DNA of 64,000 bases from contig NZ_CP114542.1 of assembly GCF_027271155.1 (NCBI RefSeq), positions 620,001 through 684,000 on the forward strand, read 5' to 3'. A program made the position numbers and the translations under genes. Positions 45,105 to 53,722 of this stretch are shown here, one piece after another (within the stretch, counting starts at the first letter, position 1; each line of letters begins with the position of its first letter). Source of the stretch: Brevundimonas subvibrioides. Lineage in GTDB: Bacteria; Pseudomonadota; Alphaproteobacteria; Caulobacterales; Caulobacteraceae. Below the pieces are notes generated by a model. It worked only from the letters and a program-made list of their open reading frames with translations, was not told the origin of the DNA and ran no database searches.

Positions 45105-45907
45105 GCGTCACGCCGGCCGCCGTCATTCCGAACGCCCCGTCCAGATCTCTTGGCGCGTGGGGGCTCGACGTCCTGGTCTGGGGCGGCGTGGCGGCCGTCC
45201 TCATCTACAGCTTCGGCGACGTCGATCTGAAGAATGTGACCCGCTTGTTCGCCAACAACGAGGCGACCCGAAGTTTTGCACTCGAGCTCCTTCGACCCGA
45301 TTTCACGGACTGGAAGCTGTTCGTCGAAAAGATGTGGGAAACGGTCCAGATCGCCCTGTGGGGCACGTTCCTGGCCGTGTTTGCGGCTGTGCCGATGGGT
45401 CTTGCGGCGGCCCGCAACGTGTCGCCGATATGGGTGGTGACGCCGGTGCGTCTGGTGATGAACCTGCTGCGTTCGGTGCCGGATCTGGTCATCGGCCTTC
45501 TGTTCGTGGTCGCGGTGGGTCTGGGACCGCTGCCCGGCGTTCTGGCCATTGCGCTGAACACGGCCGGCGTCCTCGCCAAGCTGTTTTCCGAAGCCGTCGA
45601 GTCGATCGACAAGGGTCCGGTCGAGGGCGTGCGGGCGACCGGGGCGACCGGTCTGCACGAGATCGTCTGGGGCATTATTCCCCAGGTGGCGCCGCTCTGG
45701 ACCTCGTTCGCCCTTTATCGCTTCGAATCGAACAGCCGGTCCGCGACGATCCTGGGCGTGATCGGGGCCGGGGGCATCGGCCAGCTTCTGTATGACCGGA
45801 TGAACGGTTTCCGGTTCAACGAGGTCTCGGCCATCGTGGTCGTCGTGGTCATCGCGGTGACCCTGATCGACATGCTGTCACAGGCCATGCGCAAACGTCT
45901 GCTTTAA
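45101..45907 (+). CDS. phnE: Phosphonate/phosphate ABC transporter permease
   Basis: A 268-residue inner-membrane protein with about six helices (VLVWGGVAAVLIYSF, QIALWGTFLAVFAAVPMGLA, IGLLFVVAVGLGPLPGVLAI, and two near the C-terminus). The EAA-type coupling loop reads GVRATGATGLHEIVWGIIPQ. A TTG start at 45101 overlaps the phnD stop (TTGA) and keeps the operon tightly coupled. It is a single permease, so the transporter is probably a PhnE homodimer with PhnC. Confidence 0.92.
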   Translation: MSVTPAAVIPNAPSRSLGAWGLDVLVWGGVAAVLIYSFGDVDLKNVTRLFANNEATRSFALELLRPDFTDWKLFVEKMWETVQIALWGTFLAVFAAVPMGLAAARNVSPIWVVTPVRLVMNLLRSVPDLVIGLLFVVAVGLGPLPGVLAIALNTAGVLAKLFSEAVESIDKGPVEGVRATGATGLHEIVWGIIPQVAPLWTSFALYRFESNSRSATILGVIGAGGIGQLLYDRMNGFRFNEVSAIVVVVVIAVTLIDMLSQAMRKRLL

Positions 45908-45942
45908 GCGTCGCAGATTCGTCGCTTCGAAAGACTGTGCTG

Positions 45943-47016
45943 ATGTCGACCACCCTGCCTCGCCGCCTCTCCGTCACCGTTGCCGCGGTGCTGGCGCTGT
46001 CCGTCGCCGCCTGCGGCCAGGGCGGTCCCCAGACTGCGCGCGACGGTATCTGGGCGGCCGGATCGTCCACCGTCTTCCCGTTCGCCACCCGGGTGGCGGA
46101 GAATTTCGCCCGGAACAATCCCGATGCCTCGGCCCCGCGCGTGGAAGCGCTAGGCACCGGCGGCGGCATTCAGGCCTTCTGTCAGGGTGTCGGTCCCTCG
46201 ACGCCCGACATCGCCAACGCCTCGCGCCCGATGAAGAAGTCGGAGTTCGACAAATGCGCCGAGAACGGCGTCACCGAGATCGTCGAACTGCGCATCGGCT
46301 ATGACGGCATCGTCATCGCCACCTCGCGCACCGGCAACAGCTTCAATTTCGAATTGAACGACCTGTACGAGGGCCTGGCCAAGGAAGTTCCGGGCCCGAA
46401 CGGCACCTTCGTCCTGAACCCGGCCCGCACCTGGGACCAGGTCAACCCCGGCCTGCCGGGTCAGCGGATCCAGGTCTATGGCCCGCCGCCCACCTCAGGC
46501 ACCCGCGACGCCTTTCTGGAACTCGGCATGACGCCGGGGGCCAAACTGGTCCCGGCGGCCGCCGCCGTCGAAGCCGGGGACAAGGACCGGTTCGAAAGCC
46601 TGGCCCATACGGTGCGCGAGGATGGGGCCTGGATCGACTCGGGCGAGAACGACAACGCCATCCTCCAGACCCTGACCCGCACCCCCGGCTCGCTGGGCGT
46701 GTTCGGCTTTTCCTTCCTGGAGCAGAACCTGGACACGGTGAAGGCCGAGACCATCGACGGCGTCTATCCGACCGCCGCCGCCATCGCCGATGGCTCCTAT
46801 CCACTGGCCCGCAGCCTCTTCATCTATGTGAAGAAGGCCCATATCGGCGTGACGCCCGGCCTGCAGGAGTTCCTGATCGAGTTCACGTCCGAGGCAGCGG
46901 TGGGGCAGGGCGGCTATCTGCAGGATCGCGGTCTGGTGCCCCTGCCGGAATCCGAATTGGTGGCCCAGCGCGGGATCGCCACGGCCCTGACGCCGATGGC
47001 GCGTCCGGCGAAATAG
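45943..47016 (+). CDS. pstS: PstS-like phosphate-binding protein
   Basis: A 357-residue periplasmic binding protein. ATG 45943 is preferred (a GTG two codons earlier is possible). A signal peptide with lipobox SVAAC is followed by PstS features: GIWAAGSSTVFPFATRVAE (phosphate loop), GTGGGIQAFCQG, DIANASRPMK, ELRIGYDGIVIA and TSGTRDAFLELG. It binds phosphate with high affinity. It lies 35 bp after phnE on the same strand, so both phosphate-type systems are probably co-expressed. No pstCAB genes follow; they may be elsewhere or this protein may serve as a sensor. Confidence 0.88.
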   Translation: MSTTLPRRLSVTVAAVLALSVAACGQGGPQTARDGIWAAGSSTVFPFATRVAENFARNNPDASAPRVEALGTGGGIQAFCQGVGPSTPDIANASRPMKKSEFDKCAENGVTEIVELRIGYDGIVIATSRTGNSFNFELNDLYEGLAKEVPGPNGTFVLNPARTWDQVNPGLPGQRIQVYGPPPTSGTRDAFLELGMTPGAKLVPAAAAVEAGDKDRFESLAHTVREDGAWIDSGENDNAILQTLTRTPGSLGVFGFSFLEQNLDTVKAETIDGVYPTAAAIADGSYPLARSLFIYVKKAHIGVTPGLQEFLIEFTSEAAVGQGGYLQDRGLVPLPESELVAQRGIATALTPMARPAK

Positions 47017-47019
47017 GCC

Positions 47020-48105
47020 TCAGGCCGCCGCGCGACGACGGACCCGCGCGATCCGCCTCAGCCGCCGCCAGAACCGCCCGCGCTGCGGCTCCGGATAGGG
47101 TTCCAGATTCTGCACGAACTGCTCGGCCGAGGCGCGCCAGCTGAAGGTCTCGGCATAGGCGCGGACCACGTCGCGGTCGCACTCCAGCGCCTTCATGCAG
47201 GCCACCTTCAGATCCTCGTCGATCGCCCCGGCGTTCGATCCGGGGATCAGGTCGATCGGCCCGTGGGCCGGATAGGCGGCGACCGGCGTGCCGGCGGCCA
47301 TGGCCTCCAGGATGACCAGACCGAAGGTGTCGGTCCAGCTGGGGAAGACGAAGACGTCCGCATCCCGGAAACAGCGCGCCAGCTCCTCGCCGAACCGCGC
47401 CCCCAGGAACCGGGCCTCCGGATAGCGGGTTTCCAGATCGGCGCGCGCCGGCCCGTCGCCGACGATGATCTTGGTGCCCGGCAGGTCGGTCTCCAGGAAG
47501 GCCTCGATATTCTTCTCGACCGCCACCCGTCCGACGTTCAGCCAGAACGGCCGCGCCCATTGCTTGCCGCCCAGACTGTCGAAGATCCGCTCCAGATCGG
47601 GCCGGAACTGTTCGGTGTCCACGCCCCGGGTCCAGGGCGAGATGTTCTTGAACCCGTGCTCTTCCAGCTCGGCCTTCAGCGTTGGCGTGGCCACCATCAG
47701 CCGTCCCGACGGCTTGTGGAACCACTTCATATAGGCATAGCCGACCTGCACCGGCACCGGGAAGCGCGCGGAGATATATTCAGGGAATTTCGTATGATAG
47801 CTGGTGGTGAAGGGCAGTTTCCACTCCACGCAGATGCGTCGCGTGGCGATGCCGATCGGCCCTTCGGTGGCGATATGGACGGCTTCCGGCTCGATGGCCC
47901 TCAGCCGCTCGCGGATTTCCTCTTCCGCGCCCAGGGCCAGGCGAATCTCCGGATAGGTGGGGGCCGGAATGGTGCGGAACTGGCTGGGCTCGATGACCTC
48001 GATCTCATGGCCCATCGCGCGGCACTCGGCCACTGTGCGGGTCAGGGTACGGACGACGCCGTTGACCTGGGGCTCCCAGGCGTCAGTGGCCAGAACGATG
48101 CGCAT
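47020..48105 (-). CDS. Glycosyltransferase family 4, glycolipid-type
   Basis: A 361-residue GT-B enzyme starting MRIVLATDAWEPQVNGVVRT, a start shared by mannosyl-, sulfoquinovosyl- and glucuronosyl-transferases that act on diacylglycerol or polyprenol acceptors. Further features are TSYHTKFPEYI, WTRGVDTEQFRP, NVGRVAVEKNIEAFL and FPSWTDTFGLVILEAMAAGTP with the E-x7-E pair. It lies 3 bp from the convergent pstS gene. A role in making phosphorus-free glycolipids under phosphate limitation would fit its neighbours but is only inference. The C-terminus is strongly basic (RRRLRRIARVRRRAAA-like), suggesting membrane contact. Confidence 0.85.
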   Translation of the reverse strand: MRIVLATDAWEPQVNGVVRTLTRTVAECRAMGHEIEVIEPSQFRTIPAPTYPEIRLALGAEEEIRERLRAIEPEAVHIATEGPIGIATRRICVEWKLPFTTSYHTKFPEYISARFPVPVQVGYAYMKWFHKPSGRLMVATPTLKAELEEHGFKNISPWTRGVDTEQFRPDLERIFDSLGGKQWARPFWLNVGRVAVEKNIEAFLETDLPGTKIIVGDGPARADLETRYPEARFLGARFGEELARCFRDADVFVFPSWTDTFGLVILEAMAAGTPVAAYPAHGPIDLIPGSNAGAIDEDLKVACMKALECDRDVVRAYAETFSWRASAEQFVQNLEPYPEPQRGRFWRRLRRIARVRRRAAA

Positions 48106-48200
48106 GGGTGGGCGGTGGCTCGTGCCGAGTTAACAAGGCAGAAACCTCTAGCGGCTTGCGGGCCGGAAGGCGAGATGGATCACCGCGCGGCCTTCGCGGC

Positions 48201-48523
48201 CTATTCATTGAAGAGATCGGCGTGGGTTCCGATGCGCGTGAAAACGATCTTGCCGGATTTGCCTACGGTGTCATCGACTTCATAAATCAACAGGCAATCG
48301 CCGCCGATGTGACACTCTCGATAGCCAAGCCACCGGCCCTTGAGAGGATGGTCCTTCCATTCGGGTCCCAAAGGGGCGTCGTTGGCAATCAGTGCCAGCA
48401 CGACACCCTTGAGACGCCGCATATCCTAGCGCCCGGACCCCGACAGACGATCCCAATCCTTGGAGAAGGTCCTGGCAAAATCGCAGGCGCGGGGTTGGCC
48501 GCCCGTTTGTCAGTCTTCGCCAT
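48201..48523 (-). pseudogene. YafQ/RelE-type mRNA interferase toxin, broken by frameshift and stop
   Basis: The C-terminal part reads intact as MRRLKGVVLALIANDAPLGP onward, with RECHIGGDCLLIYEVD and TRIGTHADLF, matching YafQ toxins. Upstream in the same frame CDFARTFSKDWDRLSGSGR is followed by TAG (48428-48426) where the family has Tyr in GRYD. Further upstream the natural start, ATG 48523 inside the antitoxin end (MAKTDKRAANP), is in another frame; one missing base in a C run near 48496-48499 would rejoin them. The 323-bp length is one base short of a multiple of three. Two independent lesions indicate a dead toxin, barring sequencing error. Confidence 0.8.
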
Positions 48524-48782
48524 CGAGGGCCCGGAACATGGCTTTCGCGTCGGCGAAGCCGGGCTCGCCGCTCCTCATCAACGCCTCCGTCTCCGCCATC
48601 GCCTCGAGGGTCGTGGCATTGGGAACCTTGAGTTCCAGCGGGAAGGCCTGATCCGCCACGATGCGGTGGTACAGCAACCTCACGGCGTCGGCCGCCGACA
48701 GCCCGATGGCGGCCAGGGCGGCATTGCCCCGGGCCTTGAGGTCTTTGTCCATCCGGACGTGCAGCATCGCGGTCGCGGCCAT
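48510..48782 (-). CDS. DinJ/RelB-type antitoxin
   Basis: A 90-residue ribbon-helix-helix antitoxin. ATG 48782 is chosen because AGGAG lies 6 bp upstream; the ATG at 48788 abuts the site. The N-terminal MLHVRMDKDLKARGNAALAA is the DNA-binding strand and first helix, followed by GLSAADAVRLLYHRI, as in RelB/DinJ. The C-terminal half binds and neutralises the toxin. The frame is intact although the downstream toxin gene is damaged. It probably still represses its own promoter through the adjacent palindrome, and could buffer related toxins encoded elsewhere. Confidence 0.85.
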   Translation of the reverse strand: MAATAMLHVRMDKDLKARGNAALAAIGLSAADAVRLLYHRIVADQAFPLELKVPNATTLEAMAETEALMRSGEPGFADAKAMFRALDGED

Positions 48783-48796
48783 GACCATCTCCTGTA

Positions 48797-48808
48797 TCTC
48801 AAATGAGA
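48797..48808. promoter_or_regulatory. Candidate autoregulatory operator of the antitoxin gene
   Basis: Palindrome TCTCA-AA-TGAGA directly upstream of the ribosome-binding site. Ribbon-helix-helix antitoxins of the RelB/DinJ type bind short inverted repeats at this position. Function is inferred from location and symmetry only. Confidence 0.5.
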
Positions 48809-48881
48809 GACATAATCCCGGCGTCGCGTGGCGGCAATCGGGTCGGTGGCGCCGACCATTTGATCGGGGTAAGAGCCCGCC

Positions 48882-51800
48882 ATGCACGCACACGTCACGC
48901 CCCCGGTCGCGCTCTCGCAGGACTGGGACACCCTGGACCACGGCAAGTTCGCCGACGAGCCGACGCGCATCGCCGCCCTGCTGGCCACCGCGCCCCTGAC
49001 CGGCTCTGACCGTGCCGCCGTCGTCGCCGACGCCGTGGCCCTGGTCGAGCACGCGCGTCGCAGCCAGAAGAAGCAGGGCGTGGTCGAAAGCTTCCTGCAG
49101 GAGTTCAGCCTCGGCACCCGCGAGGGTCTGGCCCTGATGTGTCTGGCCGAGGCCCTGCTGCGCACCCCCGACGAGGACACCCGCGACCGCCTGATCGCCG
49201 AGAAGATCGGTTCCGCCGACTGGGCCAGCCATCTGGGCCAGTCCGACAGCCTGTTCGTCAACGCCTCCACCTGGGGGCTGATGCTGACCGGGCGGCTGGT
49301 CGATGCCGACGAACAGGCCAAGACCGACCTGCCGGGCTTTCTCACTCGCGTCGCCGGCCGTCTGGGCGAGCCGGTGATCCGTCAGGCCGTCGCCGCCGCC
49401 GTCCGCATCATGGGCGAACAGTTCGTCGTCGGCCGCACCATCGAGGCGGCCCTGAAGCGCGCGAACCGCGAGGGCTGGCTGTGCAGCTTCGACATGCTGG
49501 GCGAGGGGGCCCGCACGGCCGCCGACGCCGAACGCTATGAAACCATCTATGCCGACGCCATCACCGCCGTCGGGCGGACGGCGAAGGGGCAGGGGCCGGA
49601 AGTCGGCCACGGCGTCTCGGTCAAGCTGTCGGCCCTGTCGCCCCGCTATGAGGCCACGCACGAGGACCGCGTCTGGACCGAGCTCTATCCCCGCATCCTG
49701 CGTCTGGCCCGGATCGCGGCGGCCGCCGACATCAACTTCACCATGGATGCGGAGGAGGCCGACCGCCTGGCCCTGTCGCTGAAGCTGCTGGACCGGCTGG
49801 CGCACGAACCGTCGCTGGGCAGCTGGACCGGCCTGGGTCTGGCCGTCCAGGCCTATCAGAAGCGCGGACCCGAGGTCATCGCCCGCGTCGCCGACCTCGC
49901 CCGGACCTCCGGCCGTCGCCTGATGGTCCGTCTGGTCAAGGGTGCCTACTGGGACACCGAGATCAAGCGCGCCCAGGTCATGGGCCGCACCGACTATCCG
50001 GTCTTCACCACCAAGGCCGCGACCGACCTGAACTACCTCGTCTGCGCCCGCGCCATGATCGAGGCGGCCCCGCATCTCTATGCCCAGTTCGCCACCCACA
50101 ACGCCCACTCCCTGGCCGCCGTCCACCGCATGGCCCGGGACGCCGGTGTGAAGATCGAGTTCCAGCGCCTGCACGGCATGGGCGAGGCCCTGTATGAGGC
50201 CGCCGCCGATACCTTCGGCACCGCTGGACAGCAGATGACCGTCCGCGCCTACGCCCCCGTTGGCGGCCATGAGGATCTGCTGCCCTATCTGGTCCGTCGC
50301 CTGCTGGAGAACGGCGCCAACTCGTCGTTCGTGCACGCCCTGCTGGACGAGCGGGTGCCCGCCTCCGCCGTCGCCGCTGACCCCGTCGCCGTAGTCGAGG
50401 CCCACCCCGACCGCCACGCGAAAATCCCGACCCCCAAGGACATGTATATGGACCGCCAGAACTCGCTCGGCCGCGACTACTCGCAAAAGGCGGACCGCGA
50501 TCGCCATGCGGCCGCCCTGGCCCGCGTCGACGCCGAACGCTTCCTGTCCGGCCCCCTGATCGAGGGCGCCCTGGCGGCGGGCGAGAACCCCCGTGACGTC
50601 ACCAATCCCTACGACCGGTCCCGGGTCATCGGCCGGGTGTCGGAGGCCACGACCGGCGATATCGACCATGCCGTCGAGCGGGCCGGGCGCGCCCAGGTCG
50701 CCTGGGACCGGTCGGGCGGCACCCGCCGCGCCCCGGTGCTGCGCGCCATGGCCGATGCGCTGGAGGCTGACCTCGACCGCCTGGTCGCCCTGCTGTCGCG
50801 CGAGGCCGGCAAGACCCTGAACGACGGCGTGGCCGAGGTGCGGGAGGCGGCCGACTTCTGCCGCTACTATGCCCTGCTGGCCGAACGGGACTTCGGCGGC
50901 CCGACGACCCTGACCGGCCCGGTCGGCGAAACGAACAGACTGGTCCTGCACGGCCGCGGCGTCTTCGCCGCCATCAGCCCGTGGAACTTCCCGCTGGCCA
51001 TCTTCACCGGCCAGATCGCCGCGGCCCTGGCCGCCGGCAACGCGGTCCTCGCCAAGCCCGCCGAACAGACCCCGCTGATCGCGGCCGAGGCCGTGCGCCT
51101 GTATCACAGGGCGGGTCTGAACCCCGACCTTCTGGCCCTCGTCCCCGGCCGGGGCGAGACGGTCGGCGCGGCGCTCGTCAGCCACCCCGGCATCGACGGC
51201 GTTGCCTTCACCGGCGGCACCGATACGGCCAGCGCCATCAACCGCGCCATCGCCGCCCGGTCCGGCCCGATCATCCCTTTCATCGCCGAGACGGGCGGGC
51301 TGAACGGCATGTTCGTCGACACCACGGCGCTGCGAGAACAGGTCATCGACGACGTCATCGGCTCCGCCTTCGGCAGCGCCGGCCAGCGCTGCTCGGCCCT
51401 GCGCATCCTCTATGCGCCCCGGGATTCCGCCGACAGTCTGATCGAGGGGCTGAAGGGCGCGCTGGCGGCCCAGGTCCTGGGCGACCCCGCCGATCCGTCC
51501 ACGGACATCGGCCCCGTCATCGACACCGAGAGCCGCCAGGCGCTGGAGGCCCACATCGTCCGCCTGTCGAAAGAGGCGAAGATCCTCGCCCGCGCCACCC
51601 TGCCGTCGGGCACCGAACGCGGCGACCTGTTCGCCCCCACCATCGCCGAGATTCCGTCCCCGGACTATCTGGAACGCGAGGTCTTCGGCCCCATCCTGCA
51701 CATCTACCGCTACGACCCCGCCGAGCTGAAATCCGTCGCGGGCAGGTTGGCCGCGCGCGGCTACGGCCTGACCCTGGGCATCCACAGCCGCATCGAGGCC

Positions 51801-52022
51801 TTCGCCGAGGAAGTCACCGCCCTCGTCCCCGCCGGCAACGTCTACATCAACCGCGGCATCACCGGCGCCGTGGTCGGCGTCCAGCCCTTCGGCGGCGAGG
51901 GCCTGTCGGGCACCGGCCCGAAGGCGGGCGGGCCCAACAGCCTGATCCGCTATGCGTCAGAAAAGGCGATCTCGAACAACATCTCGGCCCAGGGCGGGGA
52001 CCCGGCGCTGTTGAATTTGTAG
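48882..52022 (+). CDS. putA: Bifunctional proline dehydrogenase / glutamate-semialdehyde dehydrogenase
   Basis: A 1046-residue enzyme oxidising proline to glutamate. The PRODH barrel (residues about 80-480) shows VKLSALSPRYEATHEDRVW, FTMDAEEADRL, RLMVRLVKGAYWDTEIKRA for FAD and proline binding, and FATHNAHS. The aldehyde dehydrogenase half (about 530-1040) has SPWNFPLAIFTGQIAAALAAGN, ETGGLNGMFVD and the catalytic Cys in SAGQRCSALRILY, with YINRGITGAVVGVQPFGGEG near the end. The N-terminus (VALSQDWDTLDHGKFADEPT) lacks the ribbon-helix-helix DNA-binding domain, so this is a short-type PutA that cannot repress its own gene. It is transcribed away from the antitoxin gene. Confidence 0.95.
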   Translation: MHAHVTPPVALSQDWDTLDHGKFADEPTRIAALLATAPLTGSDRAAVVADAVALVEHARRSQKKQGVVESFLQEFSLGTREGLALMCLAEALLRTPDEDTRDRLIAEKIGSADWASHLGQSDSLFVNASTWGLMLTGRLVDADEQAKTDLPGFLTRVAGRLGEPVIRQAVAAAVRIMGEQFVVGRTIEAALKRANREGWLCSFDMLGEGARTAADAERYETIYADAITAVGRTAKGQGPEVGHGVSVKLSALSPRYEATHEDRVWTELYPRILRLARIAAAADINFTMDAEEADRLALSLKLLDRLAHEPSLGSWTGLGLAVQAYQKRGPEVIARVADLARTSGRRLMVRLVKGAYWDTEIKRAQVMGRTDYPVFTTKAATDLNYLVCARAMIEAAPHLYAQFATHNAHSLAAVHRMARDAGVKIEFQRLHGMGEALYEAAADTFGTAGQQMTVRAYAPVGGHEDLLPYLVRRLLENGANSSFVHALLDERVPASAVAADPVAVVEAHPDRHAKIPTPKDMYMDRQNSLGRDYSQKADRDRHAAALARVDAERFLSGPLIEGALAAGENPRDVTNPYDRSRVIGRVSEATTGDIDHAVERAGRAQVAWDRSGGTRRAPVLRAMADALEADLDRLVALLSREAGKTLNDGVAEVREAADFCRYYALLAERDFGGPTTLTGPVGETNRLVLHGRGVFAAISPWNFPLAIFTGQIAAALAAGNAVLAKPAEQTPLIAAEAVRLYHRAGLNPDLLALVPGRGETVGAALVSHPGIDGVAFTGGTDTASAINRAIAARSGPIIPFIAETGGLNGMFVDTTALREQVIDDVIGSAFGSAGQRCSALRILYAPRDSADSLIEGLKGALAAQVLGDPADPSTDIGPVIDTESRQALEAHIVRLSKEAKILARATLPSGTERGDLFAPTIAEIPSPDYLEREVFGPILHIYRYDPAELKSVAGRLAARGYGLTLGIHSRIEAFAEEVTALVPAGNVYINRGITGAVVGVQPFGGEGLSGTGPKAGGPNSLIRYASEKAISNNISAQGGDPALLNL

Positions 52023-52166
52023 GAAGTTAGGGCGCGACTTGTGGGGCGGTCGCGTTTGATGTCGGCGTGGTCCAGCTTCGAAACTGGAAGCGTTGCGTTG
52101 AGGGCGTTGCCGACATTGGTGCGGTGCCTGATAACCACTAATCAACCGCACTTTTGAGCTTGAGCA

Positions 52167-53045
52167 GTGGCAGGCCCCATTCGATTCTACGAGGTCGTAT
52201 ACCGCAAAGCTGATTTGCTTCGCATGCCGCCCCTTGAGCGGCGATATTTCGTCATGCTGGGCCAGCTGTACAACGACTTGGCACAGCTGCTGATGCAGCT
52301 CCTATACCACTACCCTTTAGCGTGGTCTGACACTGATCCGATCCCGCTCCGAGCTCGCCGCTCCATCGCGGCCCTGATGACTCTCAGGCACCTCTCAGCA
52401 CGCCTTTGGGAAGTAAACAGTCTCATTGACGGCCGGTTCAATCAGTTCGTGAAGGGGTATGATACCGACGAAAAGATCAAACCCCTTGTCGGCCGCGTCC
52501 GGAGCTATCTGCAAGCTCCCAACGCAGCTAAGGCAGTGCGGCACGCGGCCGCGTCACACTTCGACCAGGCGATGATCGACGCCGGAATCGAAGCGATGGA
52601 TGACGACGCAGATCTTCGAGATTTTTTCACCCACTCGGCAGGCAACATGACGTTCGACGGGGCCGATACCGTTCTGTTGTGGGGAATAATGCAGGAGCTA
52701 GCCAAAGTCTGGGGCGAAACGAGTAGGGAGCCTTTTGCAGTTCTACAGAAGCTGGCGTTAGAGCTGCGGGACGCATCGAGCTGGGTTCTCGACATGGCGG
52801 TGCCTCTCTTATCAGCCATTTATAAGCGCCATTTGGCTGACCCTTTCAAAATATCGTCCGTCAAGATCCTCTTAGATCAGCCGGAAGCCGAAGAAATTTC
52901 GGCGCCGGTTTTCCTCCACGGCCCGAACGAGAAAAGCGATGAAGCACAGGCAGTCTTGAACGCAGCTGCCCGTCGTGCAGCCTTACAATATCCGGGCGAG
53001 GGTATGACGCCTTGGGAGCTGTTTCAGGCCGATGCTGGTCGATAA
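52167..53045 (+). CDS. Lower-GC orphan protein of unknown function
   Basis: A 292-residue protein with a GTG start at 52167. Base composition and codon use are visibly more AT-rich than the flanking genes (codons such as TTT, TTA, ATA and AGT occur), suggesting acquisition by transfer. The sequence is largely helical: FYEVVYRKADLLRMPPLERR, RRYFVMLGQLYNDLAQLLMQ, HLSARLWEVNSLIDGRF and REPFAVLQKLALEL. No catalytic motif, membrane span or signal peptide is visible. The style is that of cytoplasmic hypothetical proteins in accessory islands. I do not recognise the family. Confidence 0.65.
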   Translation: MAGPIRFYEVVYRKADLLRMPPLERRYFVMLGQLYNDLAQLLMQLLYHYPLAWSDTDPIPLRARRSIAALMTLRHLSARLWEVNSLIDGRFNQFVKGYDTDEKIKPLVGRVRSYLQAPNAAKAVRHAAASHFDQAMIDAGIEAMDDDADLRDFFTHSAGNMTFDGADTVLLWGIMQELAKVWGETSREPFAVLQKLALELRDASSWVLDMAVPLLSAIYKRHLADPFKISSVKILLDQPEAEEISAPVFLHGPNEKSDEAQAVLNAAARRAALQYPGEGMTPWELFQADAGR

Positions 53046-53144
53046 GGCCGCGTGCCATTGGCACTCCACTTCGCACACGCGGTTGGCCGCCGGTCGCAAA
53101 ACCCGAGACTTCAAGAAGGTTGGGCCGCGGAGGTCTCTCCTACC

Positions 53145-53310
53145 CCCCGACCGATTCTGATGCGCCCCCGTGCCATCCTCCCGGCATGTCCGACCCTTAC
53201 CGCATCCGCAGCCCCGAGACCTGGGAGGTCGCGCGTCTGGCCTATCTGGAGGGGTGCAGTGCCTACGCGGTCTGCGGGCGGTTCGATCCGGGGCCGTCAT
53301 CCATTCGCAG
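53145..53310 (+). repeat. Duplicated segment, truncated copy
   Basis: About 165 bp beginning CCCGACCGATTCTGA and covering the leader and first 40 or so codons of the gene at 55233. It matches 55191-55356 closely (roughly 85% by eye), including the promoter-side sequence and start codon. The similarity fades just before the arsR promoter. Confidence 0.85.
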
Positions 53311-53365
53311 GCGCGCGCGCCCAAATCCGATTGCACGATCCAACATTTCTAGTATTGTCGAATAA
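53186..53365 (+). pseudogene. Truncated copy of the 193-residue HTH-like gene at 55233
   Basis: The frame from ATG 53186 reads MSDPYRIRSPETWEVARLAY, nearly the same as the intact gene further on. After about 40 residues the match stops and the frame runs through unrelated sequence to a stop overlapping the arsR start. This is a 5' remnant left by a duplication, not a working gene. Confidence 0.8.
53331..53358 (+). promoter_or_regulatory. Candidate promoter/operator of arsR
   Basis: TTGCAC (53331-53336), 16-bp spacer, TATTGT (53353-53358). The predicted start of transcription lies at or next to the ATG at 53365, so the mRNA may be leaderless; no ribosome-binding site is visible. An imperfect inverted repeat (AACATTTCTAGTATTGTCGA) overlaps it and could be the ArsR operator. 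Confidence 0.4.
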
Positions 53366-53715
53366 TGGAATCGAAAGCTGCCGTCTTCAGCCTGTCCGCC
53401 CTCGCCCACGAAGGCCGTCTGGCGGTCTACCGGATGCTCATCCAGGCGGGGCGGGACGGTATGGCGGCGGGCGAGATCGCGCGCCGGCTGGGCTCGCCGC
53501 CGAACACCCTGTCGTCCAACCTCAACATCCTGTCCCACGCCGGCCTCGTGGACAGCCGGCGTGACGGCCGGTCCATCATCTACACCGCCCGGTACGAGAC
53601 GATGACCCGGCTGCTGGCCTTCCTGATGGAGGACTGCTGCGACGGCTCGCCCGAAATCTGCGCCCCGCTGACCGACCGGGTCGCCCGCAGCCAATGCCTC
53701 GCCGACGTCGCGTGA
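53365..53715 (+). CDS. ArsR/SmtB-family transcriptional repressor
   Basis: A 116-residue winged-helix regulator. The helix-turn-helix is GMAAGEIARRLGSPPNTLSS followed by NLNILSHAGLVDSRRDGRSI, with the wing. Near the C-terminus EDCCDGSPEICAP carries three cysteines that could bind arsenite, antimonite or another thiophilic metal; the position resembles C-terminal As(III) sites of some alphaproteobacterial ArsR proteins. The gene starts directly after a candidate operator and runs 7 bp ahead of a porin gene, so it probably controls itself and the porin. No arsenate reductase or efflux pump gene is adjacent. Confidence 0.88.
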   Translation: MESKAAVFSLSALAHEGRLAVYRMLIQAGRDGMAAGEIARRLGSPPNTLSSNLNILSHAGLVDSRRDGRSIIYTARYETMTRLLAFLMEDCCDGSPEICAPLTDRVARSQCLADVA

Positions 53716-53722
53716 TCTGACC

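Noticed and set aside
48510-51785. A 1091-codon minus-strand frame across putA
   Set aside because: Only its last 90 codons are real (the antitoxin). The rest is antisense to PutA, whose catalytic motifs are unmistakable.
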